Of a DNA stretch of 64,000 nt, positions 1 through 12,702 are shown piece after piece. How positions within the stretch are numbered: the stretch's first letter is position 1; each line of letters begins with the position of its first letter. Made by a program: the position numbers and the translations under genes. Below the pieces are notes generated by a model that ran no database searches, was not told where the DNA came from, and saw nothing but the letters and a program-made list of their open reading frames with translations. Where the stretch lies: positions 2,133,865 through 2,197,864 of the forward strand of contig CM033119.1 in assembly GCA_019321725.1 (NCBI GenBank). The letters are read 5' to 3'. The DNA is from Paulownia fortunei (lineage: Eukaryota > Streptophyta > Magnoliopsida > Lamiales > Paulowniaceae).

Positions 1-31
1 TGGGAAAGAGAAAAGGATTTAGGTTTAATAC

Positions 32-194
32 CTGGCAGCTCCCATGGATCGTACTTGTAGAGGTCAATTTCTGCAATAATCGGAACGGCGATTGATTGGG
101 AGGCGCATTTACGGCACAAGTAATGCATCACAAGCTCTTCGTCGGTGGGGTGGAATCGGAATCCGGGAGGCAATTGCAAATCCACCGCAGCCAT
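32..194 (-). CDS. NAC domain transcription factor, ATAF1/2 type, first exon (partial)
   Basis: The exon runs from the ATG at 194 down to 32 and is followed by a GT donor at 31-30; the rest of the gene lies beyond the left edge. It encodes 54 residues that open with [15 protein letters not shown], the hallmark of NAC subdomain A, followed by the CRKCASQ and [11 protein letters not shown] stretches of subdomain B. The short leader MAAVDLQ and the near-identity to what I remember of ATAF1 place it in the ATAF clade. Members of that clade are nuclear DNA-binding factors in drought, ABA and senescence responses. The exon break after the codon for Pro in WELPG is the usual first intron position of plant NAC genes. 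The DNA-binding core and activation domain are not visible, so assignment to one ATAF member is not possible. Confidence 0.93.
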
Positions 195-317
195 TTTTTC
201 TTTTTTTTTTCCCTCTGAAAAATATTTTTGGGTATGGAGGAAATGGGGACTGTGTGAGCTAAAGGAAAGTGGGAGGAAAGGGGTTTTGTGAAACTTAGAA
301 CACAAGGGAAGGAGGGG

Positions 318-325
318 AATATATA
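318..325 (-). promoter_or_regulatory. TATA box of the NAC gene
   Basis: On the minus strand TATATATT occurs about 125 bases upstream of the NAC start codon in otherwise G-rich (plus strand) sequence. A start of transcription roughly 30 bases downstream would give a 5' UTR of about 95 bases. This is inferred from position and motif only. Confidence 0.6.
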
Positions 326-339
326 GGGGAGAGGAGGGG

Positions 340-410
340 ACACGTGGCAAGGAGGGGGCGGCAGGTTCTAGAAGACACGTGGGTGATAAGGTTGTGGGGG
401 GACACGTGGC
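340..410 (-). promoter_or_regulatory. cluster of three G-box/ABRE elements (ACACGTGG)
   Basis: ACACGTGG occurs at 340-347, 375-382 and 402-409, within 90 bases upstream of the putative TATA box. The ACGTG core is the established binding site of bZIP (ABF/AREB) and some bHLH factors. Clustering of several such sites is what confers ABA responsiveness in known promoters, which fits an ATAF-type NAC gene. Confidence 0.65.
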
Positions 411-740
411 GGCAGGACAAGTGGTGGGGTTTTAGTAGTGTGATTTTGTCACTGCTTACGCCATGGATTTTGGACAGACTTAGGAGGTGGAAATGGGGTT
501 CGTGAAAGGGGTCAATGACACGTTGGGAGGTCATGCAAACGGTGGGATTTGGACTGGGGGTTGGTCAGATTTGTAATTATGGTACCTAAACTCAAATTAG
601 CACAAATTTGTTTATTCGGATGTTTTTCGTTTAAGGTTTAACATTGTGATTCGGGTATTTATGACAAAACTCGTATTAAATTAAAAAAGTAGTAAATTTA
701 AATATATTATTTTATACAAAATAAAATATTTAAAAAATGA

Positions 741-1985
741 GTGAAGTACTAAATGCACGTGCATCTACGACCATGACATAGTATATTTATATGATTTTTT
801 TAAAAAAAATAAAATATTTAATATAACAGGTCATACAAGATATATTCACAATTTTTACTCTGGTGTAAATAACGAATTTTATTTTTGACATTTTTCAAAA
901 AATTAATAAATTTGTTACTATGTTCATTGTTACCTACATATTAAAATTGGTAAAGTGAGTAAATGATACTTAGCTTAAGTGTAAAATGTCAAGACGTTCA
1001 AATCATTGTTTTGAAAATTGAAGTAGATCGGATCGATTTAATCGGTTCATTTGAGAACTGCGGTTGATCTGGCTTGATTACTCTTAAATAATTAAATTTT
1101 CAGTTTAATTAGTCAAATTTGTCTTTAGTTTTTTTTTAAGAAATTTAAATTTAATATTTTATTGTATGCATGTGGTTTCATATTTTGTGCTAATTAGATT
1201 TTTTTTAGTTGATTATTTTTTTATTTTTAAAATGAATTATATAAAAAATAGTTAATTAAATTATTATTTTACATAATATAATAAAAAATATAATTAATTT
1301 CATTATACAGTTTGAATTAATAGTTGAATGTTGTACATATTTGAAAAATGAATGTTGTACTAAATGTATGCGTCCATAATATAACATCTACGATCGTGAC
1401 AGAGTATATTTGTATGAGAAAATTTTAAAATTTTAAAATATTTAATATAAAAATTCATAAAAGATATATTCAAATTTTTACTCTTGTTTAAATAATGAAT
1501 TTTATTTTTGACATTTAAAAAAATAATAATAAATTTGTTACTATGTTCATTAAACCTACATATTCAAATTGGTAGAGCGAGCAAATGATATTTAGCTTAC
1601 GTCTAAAATGTCAAGACGTTGAAATTATTGTTTTGAAAATTAAAATAAAGTTCATCTAACAACTACACTGGTCTAGTTGGATTACCCTTAAATAATTAAT
1701 TTTTCAGTTCAATCAGTTAAATTTGTGTTTAGTTTTTTTAAGAAGTTTAATTTAGTATTTTAGTTTATGCATATGGTTTCATATTTTGTGCTAATTATAT
1801 TTTTTTTACACTTTTAAAATAAATTACATAATAATTAATTTATTAAATTATTATTTTATATAATATAATAAAAAATATAATTAATTTTTATTAAACCGTT
1901 TGAATTATTGGTTCAATTAATTCGATCGATTAAACTGCTAAATGATTGTAAAATTGATTTAGTTATTGAATTATGAAAATACTAT
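741..1985. repeat. tandem duplication, two diverged ~620 bp units
   Basis: The segment from about 741 to 1345 recurs from about 1362 to 1985, period close to 624 bases. Matching landmarks include a shared motif around 'gttactatgttcatt' (about 914 and 1538), the shared 'aaaatgtcaagacgtt', and shared AT-rich tails with 'ataatataataaaaaatataattaatt'. The second half of each unit also resembles an inverted copy at 60.29-60.62 kb, so it contains a dispersed repeat. No coding capacity is visible. Confidence 0.75.
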
Positions 1986-1989
1986 TTTT

Positions 1990-4945
1990 TTTTTATAATG
2001 GTAGAATGAGGAGGAGGGTTTTATGGTGTTATTTTGGGGAAATTAAAAAATAAACAAAAAAGTGATGGTGTTGTTTAACTTCATATATTACTTTTTTTAT
2101 GTGGATTTTAATATAATTATTCGTAATACAATTAGTTTGTAATTATATCATGACTCATTAATTGTTGACCAAAAAAATAAAAATAAAAATAAAATGACAC
2201 TTGAATGCGATGATTAAGAAACCGATTTACACAGCGTTGCACCGTTTTTCAACTTTCCTTCTCCAAGTAGTCAGCAGTCACATATATGCATTCAAAGTGA
2301 ATCTTTGACAAATTGATATTTTTCTAAACTATTTTTGTGAATTGATATCTATGAGTGTAGGAAAAAACCTTTATGGTTAATTGAGTTTGAAATGAAAATA
2401 AGAGAATGTTGGGCTAATTTTATTTAAAAGATTTTATAAAATATTTTTAAAATTTATAAGTTGTTAAATCTCATTTTAATATAAAATTTTGAGTGTTTGG
2501 ATAAAATAAGAGAATAAAGCTTATAAAAATATTAATATGTTAGTAATTATAATTTTGTAATAAATGAATTTATCAAAATCATAAAAATAAGTTAGGAATT
2601 ACTTAATTTTTTAAAGAAATTTATAAGATTTCAATATTTTGTTTTATTTTTTAAAACACACATCTTTTAAATTTAAAAACATCTTATAACATATTTTGTA
2701 AATTATAAACTCACCAAAACTCCCTCTAAATCCCAATTTGGCTTCAATAGTACTAAAAGTTGGCAGTCAGGATTTGGTGTATAGAGAATAAAATTTTCAA
2801 TTTTTTTTATTTTTTTATTTTTTGCAAAAATAATACCATAGTTAGCACGTGCAGTTTAATAAAGATCAGGAGATTCACAAAAAGGTAAAATTATATATAT
2901 ATATATATATATAATTATTGTGTACGCCCTTTTCATTCATCATTGTGGTGGATAATAATGGATAAAAAGCAAAATAATAGATGCGAGATGATTTAAATAA
3001 ATTCAAATAAAAATTAATATTTTTTTATTATGAGTTTGAAGTCCTAATTCTCAAAATTTTCAGTCTAAATTTAATTTAAAACTTATTAATTTTAGTCAAG
3101 TAATAAGATTTATATATGTTTAAAATCCCAACATGACTTAAAATTCCAAATACCAATAAATTTATACTTTTATAAACTAGTAGAACTATATTATTTCAAC
3201 AAATTAGTATCATTATGGTGAAGTTAAACCGATTGCGAGATTTGTCGATTATAGTCGTGGCGAGGAAGACAGTCTGGCCGCTAATGATTGGATGGTCATC
3301 TATGTGTCCAACTTCAAGTGGAGCGATCTTGTGTGACTGCCAAGTATGTACTATTATTTATTTATTTATTTATTAAGGAATTTGATTGAATAGGCTAAAA
3401 TGGTCCTTGGCAAGTTTGTCTAAAATTCTATAAAATATTATTTTATTTAGTTTATAAATGATGATAGAGGTTTAATATGTAATATAATTATCGAGTTTCA
3501 AAATTTCTTTGGATTTTATATAAATTTGTTAACAAAAAGATATTTAGTTAACATTTATATTAATTAACGTAATAGTATTTTACCGACATTTAAAAAGAAC
3601 AAAGAAAAAAGAAAAAAGACAAATTTAGCTTTCAGATAAAATCATCACATTAGCATGACTTTCATGACTTAAAAACTTTCTCAGAAAATTCGTCCAAATG
3701 AATTGAACTTAAGTGCGCCACCCCCACCCCACCCCCCCACCCTCCCTCCCTCAAATTTATAGTCTTCACTTTGGATTTTTGAGACTTGTGTAGAAAAGGA
3801 CAAAAAACCCTCACCAGAAGACGCCCGCATTGTGGGCGGCTACGCTCCAATTCTCCAACTTTCCACTTCACCCTTCTTATTTTTGTTTTCATCATTTTAA
3901 TTAAAGTTTCAAAAAAGAAAAAAAAAACTAAATTAATTTTGGCCGTCTGAATCAGATCTTGTTCCACACTACAATACTTCTTACTAATAGCAAATAGAGC
4001 ATTTATTTTGAAATAAATAAAATATATGTTCTAAAAATTCAACTTCAACAAGTATAAATTATTAAATTAACATGAAAAATGTCAAAATTGAAACTATTAT
4101 AATATATATTCTAAATTATGTTTCGAGCTTTTAACATATATTTGTTCGATCCTCTATTTTAAATTCGTGTTTCAACTTTCAAGTGTATAAAATTTGATTA
4201 TAAAAGACATACTTAGTATGTATTACTAAACTAAAAAATAAATTAAAATAAAAAGTCCAAGATATATTAGATTAATAAGATTAGACAATAATATTTATCT
4301 CCACCATAAATATTTTGGCATTAATGTGATGATTTGCCAGCTCTTTCCACGTGAAGGAAACCTCCAATATTACCCATCCATTTCACTAGACTACATTCAT
4401 TCCATTGCTTGTCCTCCATATTTTCTCTTGACCAAACGCAACTTGCAGCCGCCTTAATTTTCATGATGTGTTATTGTCATTCTTATTTTCCAAATAAAGA
4501 TTTACTCCAATTAATATATATTAGTATTGATATACTGAAATAAAGTACTCTGCTAATATTTAAAATGCAAAACAAAAATAGAATTTAGAATTGCAGAAAC
4601 AGAAAAGTGAACTCATATAAAAAGTTGTTTTAATCTTCTATTTCTGAAAAACAAAACAATAAATATAATTTTTCTTAAAACAGATTCGCCCCATCACCGT
4701 ATATGCTTGAGGAAATTTGAGCGTCTGTTTCACAGAATACAACGGTGGAACCAATATTATGTTCAGCACAAAGTAGCTACTCTCTGACGAACAACGATTG
4801 AACTGGTAACATACTTAGCATAAAACAGCTACTCTCTAGTGAACTGAACAAATGTGTCTGAACAATCTCACCAAGTACTGAAGGCGAAAGAATTTAGGAC
4901 TAAGAGAAACTAGGCAAACTAAACAAATGTGTCTAAACTATTTAG
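1990..4945. other. AT-rich intergenic DNA without a recognisable gene
   Basis: Only short open frames without domain resemblance occur here. A TA microsatellite lies at about 2893-2913 and a TTTA run at about 3355-3375. I see no RNA gene or mobile-element coding sequence. Confidence 0.6.
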
Positions 4946-5145
4946 GGATGGCAACGGGTGAATTTGCCAAAACCTGAGACCCGCCCCTTCCCGAACCTAT
5001 CGAATGACCCCTTAAACTCATTTTATAATTTTAAAAAATTATTTTTTAAAAATAATATCACTATTTTTTTTAAAAAATATTTTTTAAAATATAATATTAT
5101 ATATATATATATATATTAAAATAAAAAATAAATAAATTAATTATA
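4946..5145. repeat. fragment of a dispersed non-autonomous repeat (GGGATGGCAACGGGT terminus)
   Basis: The segment starts with GGGATGGCAACGGGT, followed by a CCCGCCCC run and an AT-rich tail with TA repeats. This terminus is familiar from hAT-type non-autonomous elements in dicot genomes. The second end could not be defined, so the assignment rests on one terminus only. Confidence 0.35.
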
Positions 5146-6695
5146 TATATATATTAAAGTCTGACATGGAGGATCCAACATAGTACATTCTTACTTTAGT
5201 AGAAACCGATGTTTGGCAGTCGCAGACATGGTGGAATAGTGTGAGGCGTGCGTGGAGTAGGTGAAAAACTCCATCATCAACTTGCATGCAGATCTCAATA
5301 TCTTACAACTTCAATCACATGTTTTTTGCAGATGTTTCTGTGTCACTTATTAGTGTCTGATCCTTATCCCATTGAACTATCTCTATTTCTATGGAGATTG
5401 GCTGTGAAATTTGGACCCTTTTTTTTGGCTCATAATTCATGTGGATGGGGCCAGAAAATCTTTATAAATAAAGCGTAGCACAATCTATTATTTGTTGCAA
5501 CTTGTAATAAAACATTTCATCTAAGATATGAATGAAATATTGAGGTTGCATGAAAATTATAAAATTTGGCTGCATTTTTATTTTTTTTATACATTTGGAG
5601 GTTTCTCTAATTTCAATCAAGTTTCTGTTATTTTTCTGATTGGAAATGTGGATACAACCAAATCATAATATTACACGTCACAATCACATATGTTCAACGT
5701 TTTTGAATTCTTGATTTTATGAAATCATAATAGAAAATCGAGTATGAGATTTTCAAGGATAAAGTCTTTTGTCTTTTTCTTTTTTGAAATGAAAAGATGA
5801 CATGAATAAGGGTATTGGGAAATTATCATATATCAATTAATACTAAATTAATCGTCAATTGTTATAAAAATAAACAGATATCCACACACTCTTGATGGAA
5901 TTCGAAATTATGATATTATAATTTTGAAATTTCAACTTTATCATTTAAATTATATGGCTCGTTGATAACGGTAAAATCTGTTGAAATTTCAAAATTATTA
6001 GACTGTAATTTGTAATTTCAAGATTATATGGATCCGATTTTAATCTTTTAATTTGTTGAAAAATAAAATATTTGTTTGGGCTATTTATTCTCTTCAGTCG
6101 GCAGACAATGGTCATGCTTATTACTGTTCTCTTCTTTTTTTTTGCAGTCCCTTTCTTATTTATTTCAGGAAAAAGATATGAACATGATAAATCACTTCAA
6201 CATCACTTCTGTCTATATATATATATATATTATATATATATATTTGGAAAAGAAATTTTATTTTAACGAAACGATTTACAAAGACAGTAGAACTGACCCA
6301 ACATTGAGTATATTATTATATTAATATTTTATAAATTAATCAAGCACAATCAATAATTTTAATGGAGATATTCAACATCATATTTTTAATAAGTTAATAT
6401 GCCAATAATGTACATTGAAAAGGGTGCTTACTAAATTAAACTTTTTAATCTTGCCTCCATGGACTAGTTTTCTTTTATTCTTTTCTTTTCTTTTTTTTTA
6501 TCAAAAAAGGGACTAAATCAGTAACACTGCAATTATGAGGTATTGAATTTAATTTTTTTAAAATTTAAGTTTTATTATATTCTTATGTATAGATAAATTA
6601 TCAACTAAAATATTGACATAGATAAATATTTTTAATCGTTCCAATTCCAAATTCAAAAAAAAAAAAAACAAGAGAGAGAGAGAGACTCAAAACAA
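5146..6695. other. intergenic DNA without a recognisable gene
   Basis: Short frames only. A TA microsatellite lies near 6215-6242 and a GA run at 6672-6684. Nothing else stands out. Confidence 0.55.
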
Positions 6696-7713
6696 GGGTT
6701 TTTTAATAAAATATTATATTTTAATAAAATAATTATTAAAATATTTTATGACAAAGCGTTATTCAATCTAACGTTTTCTATTTTTTATTTTTTTTATATT
6801 CGAGATCAGAAGTATGAAATTGATGGCGTTACCTGAGGTAATGCTTAGCCAAAACGTTATCCAAGGTAACGCTTTGTGTTTTTTTTTTTTTATAAATTTA
6901 AGTAGTATAATTTCGAGCATCTATGTAATTATTAATTAAAAAATGTCATTTGTGTATATATATGTAATTTATTCATATTATATGTATTTAGCATTTTGTG
7001 TAATTATACTATTACACATGTAAATATAAAATGTTTAAATTTTAAATAAAATTTAATTAATGATTAAAAAATATATTATATAAATGAATAGAATAATCAA
7101 ATTAAATATATTATACACAATAATCAGTAATACCCACAAGTACCACAGTCACGTGGTCCCCTATTTCTATGTCCCCAACTCTCTCTTCCGTAATCTGCGC
7201 AACAATATCGAAATATTATGATATCTTATCAGTTTATATATTACTGATTATTGTATTTAATATATTTAATTTGATTACTTTATTTATTTATATAATAAAT
7301 TTTTTTAACAGTTGATTAAATTTTATTTAAAATTTAAATATTTTATATTTACGTGTGTAAGAGTATAATTACACAAAATGTTAAATATACATAATATGAA
7401 TAAATTAAATATATATACACAATTGACACATTTTAATTAATAATTACATATATGTGTAAAATTACATTACTTAAATTTAATAAAAAAAAACCACAAAGCA
7501 ACGCTTTGACAAATTTGCAAATTTGGCAATTTGCCAAAGCACCAAGGTAACGCTTTGGCTTGATTGTTCGATAATGCCATCAATTTCATTCTTCTGTCCC
7601 GAATATAAAAATAAAAAATATTATACCGTCTAACGTTTTACCATAAAAATTTAATTCACTTTTATTTTACGATGACAATTATTTTATTAAAACACAATAT
7701 TTTGTTAAAACCC
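6696..7713. mobile_element. ~1 kb foldback (long terminal inverted repeat) element, MITE-like
   Basis: The left arm (6696 to about 7135) is the imperfect reverse complement of the right arm (about 7236 to 7713). The outer ends read gggttttttaataaaat and attttgttaaaaccc. Inner landmarks also pair: the taacgctttg motifs, the runs of AT flanking 'atatgaataaatt', and 'acaataatcagtaata' with 'tattactgattattgt'. Only about 100 bases of unpaired spacer separate the arms. Similar CAAAACAA-like sequence flanks both sides, which could be a degraded target duplication. No transposase is encoded. Long arms of this sort occur in Mutator-like and other foldback elements; the superfamily is not determined. 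Confidence 0.75.
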
Positions 7714-9193
7714 CCCAAAAACAATTGGACAACTTTTGTGTACACAATATCCAAAAATAATTAAATATTGTTTTATTTTTTATTTTTAAAAAGGGATTCC
7801 CACTTAAAGCATGGTTTGCCATTAATACAGATTCACATGTTTCTTGATTTCGAAAAGCAGCCGCAACTTTTCAACCAAACAGTAAATTAGATTATCCCAA
7901 ATTACAAAGAGAGTGTAATAATTTCAACCATTAACAAATAAATTGAACATTGATTAGGTGTTGACAAAGTATGATTTAATGTGGTTCCTTAAATATCAAT
8001 ATCAATATCAACATCATCCCACTAATCTTAGTATAATTAGCAATTAGCAAAGGTGACATGACCTCAGCTCTAATTACTATAACCAGGTTGTCTAGATGAA
8101 ATGTATTTGTTCTAACTTTGAATTTCTTCTGTTTTACTTCAAACTAATTAATACTTTAATTTAAAAGGTTTTGCCATTAAGTCTGTAATAATCACGTTTG
8201 TAGTTTCCAGCCGCCAAGTTTCAATTCACACGCTAATTACTTGATTTTTGTTTTTGGAATTTAACACATGATATTTTTTTATTATGTGTGATACGGATAG
8301 ATATGAAGTTATACGTGACACAAAAATATTATATGTTTTACTATTGATGATTTTATTAATTTTTCAATTATTTTTGGCAAACTCATCCCCTAATTATTCC
8401 ATTGTCAAAATTTAAGAATGAATATTTAAGTTTAAATATTGATCCTAACCAAGCAAAGTCCAATTTTTTTTAAAAAGATATAAAATTAACAACAAAGAAA
8501 TTTGACTATATCATTCAATTCTTCCAAAGGACAAAAATGTCTTAACACTTGACGCCAGAAATTTGACCATACCATGTTCCAAATTCCAACCTATGATGTA
8601 AGTTCCTTTTTATGTTTATTCTTAAATGTAATTTTTGAATGGAATAAGTGCGATATATTAATTCATATAATATATTTTATATAGGGAGAATTCAATTTGA
8701 TAAATCAAAATCATTGCCTATAGTGTCACCCAACCACTCAAAGTAGTCAAGAAAGCTCAAAATTACATATATGCACATTGTATTTCCATCACAAGACAAG
8801 AAATAGGATTTTAATTCAAGGGACCAAAAGGGTTTGGTAAATAGCACGTATTTCATACTTAGCTAAAATTAAAAAATTAAAAGGTGCAAAATTTATGTAT
8901 ATATATATATATATATATCATTTATTTTCGATTAAAAAAAAAAAATTCGTCCGACCGAGTCCAACTCTTTATGTATGTATATATATGCCACTTAAATCCC
9001 AAAGCTTCTTGTTAATATGAGTGAAGCAACTTTCTCATGAGATCTTAATTTATATGTCCCTTTTGTGCAGTGTGAATCTACTCAGTGACTCTATTTTACA
9101 AAATATTAATGTAGAATAAGGTCAAACACTTGCACCCCACAATTTTAGACCAAACAAAATTCAACTCATGTTGTCTTATACTTCAATCACACA

Positions 9194-9276
<83 letters not shown>

Positions 9277-10037
9277 GTGGCAAGCAAGTTGATACATAAT
9301 TTTGTCAACCAATTTGTACCATTTTTGTTGGTTGTAGTTGGAATAGTGAAATTCGTAGGTGAGACCAATTTTGAAGTCATTAATAAGATTTGAAAAAGCA
9401 TCATCAAGAAATGGGGTGTGCGCCGAAAGTTGAAGTGCTTGATGGAAATTTTCTGATACACCATCCAAACCTAATACTACTACTATTTATCAACTTGATT
9501 TACGGTAGAAGATCGATCACTATCTTAGTGGAAAATAAAAAAAAAAAGTAAATAAATCTTCATATCTCTACCATCTTAGGTGCCAAAAAAAGTTTAGGAC
9601 TCAGAAACAGAAGAATATGACTCAGAAACAAAGAACATACTATTAAGAGAAGCTAATTTCAATCTTAGCTTACATAAAATCACTTGGTCTGCAGTTAGCT
9701 CACAGAAAAAAGTTCAAAATTTCTTACAAACATGCTGAAATAAACGAAAATATCGCATTAGTACTAAAGCACGACGACAAGGGACAGGAACATATGTTAA
9801 GAATCCTTGTGACTAAATTTCAATGGTTTCTTGAATAATTTTTTGAACAAATCTTGCATTCTATACTAGTTCAGAAATTTGAGATAATGCAGATGATTTA
9901 TCCCATCCCCTGAAGTACTACTCCATACTTAAGAATTGGACAACCCGAGGTACTGAATTCCCCTGTTGATAACTATGTAATTATGTAAGTAGAATCAAAA
10001 CTGTGGTTTCATTACATTCATAAAACATATCCAAAAC
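7714..10037. other. intergenic DNA, mostly AT-rich, including the 3' flank of the gene at 10.0-11.1 kb
   Basis: Apart from the dinucleotide repeats near 8898-8918 and 9187-9270, no gene or structured element could be supported. The last few hundred bases may contain the 3' UTR of the minus-strand gene that ends at 10038. Confidence 0.5.
9187..9270. repeat. compound (CA)n-(TA)n microsatellite
   Basis: About 50 bases of CA repeat run directly into about 32 bases of TA repeat. The open frames across it are repeat artefacts (His-Thr, Tyr-Ile and Val-Cys alternations). Confidence 0.9.
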
Positions 10038-11138
10038 TTATCTCCTCCTGTGATGAATCCCAGTTCTATGCCTAGATCCTTTCTGCGAGAATTTTGAACT
10101 CCTGGTTACCCGAATATGATGATGAAGTGGGCTAGCTTGATCATCAATATTCTTCATAATCTTTTTCCTATGCAGATGAATGGAATTACCAGACAACTTA
10201 ACGTGTGCTCGATGAGTAGTAGGCCTTAAAGATCTCCTCAAATGCTCGTATTTGTAATTTCTCCTTGTATTAAACTGTGATCTCCTATGTTCAAGATTCC
10301 TAGGTTGTTGGAATCTTGAACTTTCTTCTAATTCATAGTCATCTTCACTATTACTAGTACTTGGTGCAGCAAATTCTTCGATGTCTCTCTTTCTCCTCCT
10401 CCTCCTGCGCTTTCTCTTGACTGTTCGAAGCTTGAAACATAAGTAGGAGCAACAAAAGTGTAATGCTGAGAAACAAGTAGCAAAACAGGCCCATATGATT
10501 CGACAGAGAGTGTGACAAATGCATTGGCAGATTCCCAAATTGTACAACAGATACAAGAACAAGAGCACTGCATTATTGTTGTCAGAAGCAACTAAGTAAG
10601 TGAAACATCATTAAAATTAAGGATGTTTTTTGGAAAAAAATTCAATTATGTTTTTTGGAAATTCAAAACAGCTTCACTACTCACCAAAGTAGACCAATGT
10701 TGCCACCATAGCCAACTTCAGCAACTGTGCAATGCAGAAGTTTTCGATGTAACATATGATATCCCACGTCGAACCACATACCGAGCTGCGTGAAGAAAAT
10801 CAGATCAAATTGAAGCTTTCTCATTATACAAACACAAGAAAAACTTGGTTGATTAATGCAAGCACAATGCTGATAAAACAGCCATAGTGGAAACTAATTT
10901 CTGTCATAGAAACTATGCCAAGAATTTGCAGCGTCTTTACCTATTACAACAAGAATTTCATTGAAAGTAAAATATAGATCAAGAAAAGCAAAAAAGAAAA
11001 GGATCAAACTTGAGCAATCTCTAATAGTAAGAATAGTTACTTGCAAGATTTTCCGGACAGGAAATCAAGAGGATGGCCAAGAACTTTGCCAACAACTTGA
11101 CCAAATCCAGAGAACAATGAGCCAACTGCATTCCCCAT
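10038..11138 (-). CDS. small plant membrane protein of unknown function with Arg-rich tail
   Basis: I do not recognise a named family. Three exons join in frame: 11138-11041, 10785-10685 and 10567-10038, all with GT-AG borders, giving 242 residues. The ATG at 11138 opens MGNAVGS, which fits an N-myristoylation pattern (Gly2, small residue at 6). An amphipathic stretch GKVLGHPLDFLSGKSC follows. Residues about 50-80 form a long hydrophobic segment and about 90-110 a second one. Between and within them are nine Cys (80-110), suggesting palmitoylation or a Cys-rich membrane hairpin. A basic block, KRKRRRRRRKR (117-127), comes next, then an acidic Ser-rich patch and a His/Arg-rich tail. The coherent exon structure supports a real gene. 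In-frame codons continue upstream of the ATG without a stop for about 40 codons, so a longer product cannot be excluded. Confidence 0.75.
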
Positions 11139-12702
11139 TGATGAATCCAAAGTAACTGCTGATGCCCTTGTGGAGATGATTATTCTCTTCCTCACATTTG
11201 TCCTGTAAAATAATATCACCAATGAAATGGGATTTTCATGCAAGAACTGAATTAGTGCCACAATATTTTTTTTCCCAAATTTAAAGTATGAAAAACATTA
11301 GTATAAGAACAAACTGGAAAAAATGAAATATGGATTTCGCGTTCGGTTGATCAGCCTTTTCGGAAGTTTTAATCAAATCTTCCAGACAAAAATGAGGAAA
11401 ACAGTGTTTTCAAAACCGGATAGGACTGCTCGGTTGGTGTATTGCACCCCTCCTTGCTGCTGTTGATTTGTTAGGTAAACAGTGTGGAGGGTGATTGATT
11501 GTTAACATACATTTTGGCACCAAGCTTTTAATTGTGTCTGAATAAATTGTTTATCAATTGTGGAAGAAAAGAAGCGGTCTGGTTTGAGTTTGAAACCAGA
11601 GCTTGAAAACTGGTGAAAGTTTGTATCTGTTCATTTCTGTAACTGCCATTTCAAAAAACTCCACTCGCAATTCTTGTATGAAATGCAATATGTTGTGCCT
11701 CGTTTCCTTGGGCTTAGACTTCTGCAAGCGCAGTTACGCTAGCATTGGGCTTCAAAAGATAAAACAAATGTGGGCTTCGGGGTTCGGGATTGGATCTAAT
11801 CCAGTATGTCAAAAAAAAGGTTCAGAAGGAAATATTGAATTTATAGAATTGAAAATTTAAATGTAACAGAAAGAAATTCAAAATCAAAATTGAGAAAAAT
11901 AAGATTTCTGAAAGTGATTTTACAAATCGATTAATATAACCTGTGTAGTAGTTTAAAATTGTGATAAATAAATTCATTATTTTCTACATTCAATAATTTT
12001 TTGGAAATTCTAGATTATACTTTTTCCTACTTTTTCTATAAATAGGATACTTTTGTATATTGAGTTTATATACAGACTTATATCATTGAAAAATAAGTAT
12101 TTAGTACTACACTTTTGGACTCAATCAGATTTATTTGACAATTAAGTAATTTGTTTACATTATATCATTTAAAAGTTTAATATAATATTAACAACGCCAT
12201 AAATAGAGTATTACAATAATGTTGAATATGATTTCAATCCAGCCCAACCCATTTTAAATATAATTTTAGCTTCAACTCATTTTAGACCTAATCCACATGA
12301 AACAGATCCGTTTCCACCCCAATGCTGGACCCAAGCAATTTGACACCAAAAGTCTGGATATTTCTGTCCCCGGCCCTGTACCTCTTAGCCCTGCATCTTG
12401 CTAATTGTATGAATTAAGTTTTTGAACAGTAAAATATGACAAACCTGACAGATTGCATAGAACATCAAATCACTAACAGTCAAAGATATTTAGTGCAACA
12501 TTTAGAATGGTAAATGCAACATTTGATTTTTGAAATCTGAATCAACATTAATGTCACACAACAGAATGTTTTCTGAGCATTCTATCACCAAAATATTCGT
12601 GTTGCAGCAACTCCATATCATAAAACCAGCAGTGAGGGAAGCTTAGTCCACAGGCTAATGGGAATACAGAAAGGTCTTCCAATTTTTGTGCACAAACAAA
12701 AA
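11139..12702. other. intergenic: upstream region of the 11.1 kb gene and 3' flank of the proteasome gene
   Basis: Both neighbours are on the minus strand, so this holds the promoter of the first and the 3' end of the second. Short frames here (for example around 11.6-11.9 kb) show no domain resemblance. No TATA box or terminator could be assigned with confidence. Confidence 0.5.

Noticed and set aside
3662..3967. 101-codon minus-strand open frame
   Set aside because: Low-complexity Phe and Gly runs, no splice context and no family resemblance.
5248..5478. 76-codon plus-strand frame starting MRGVGEKLHHQ
   Set aside because: No recognisable family, flanked by repeat-like AT DNA, no splice partners found.
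9130..9468. Open frames on both strands across 9.13-9.47 kb
   Set aside because: They consist mainly of translated CA/TA microsatellite and have no domain resemblance.
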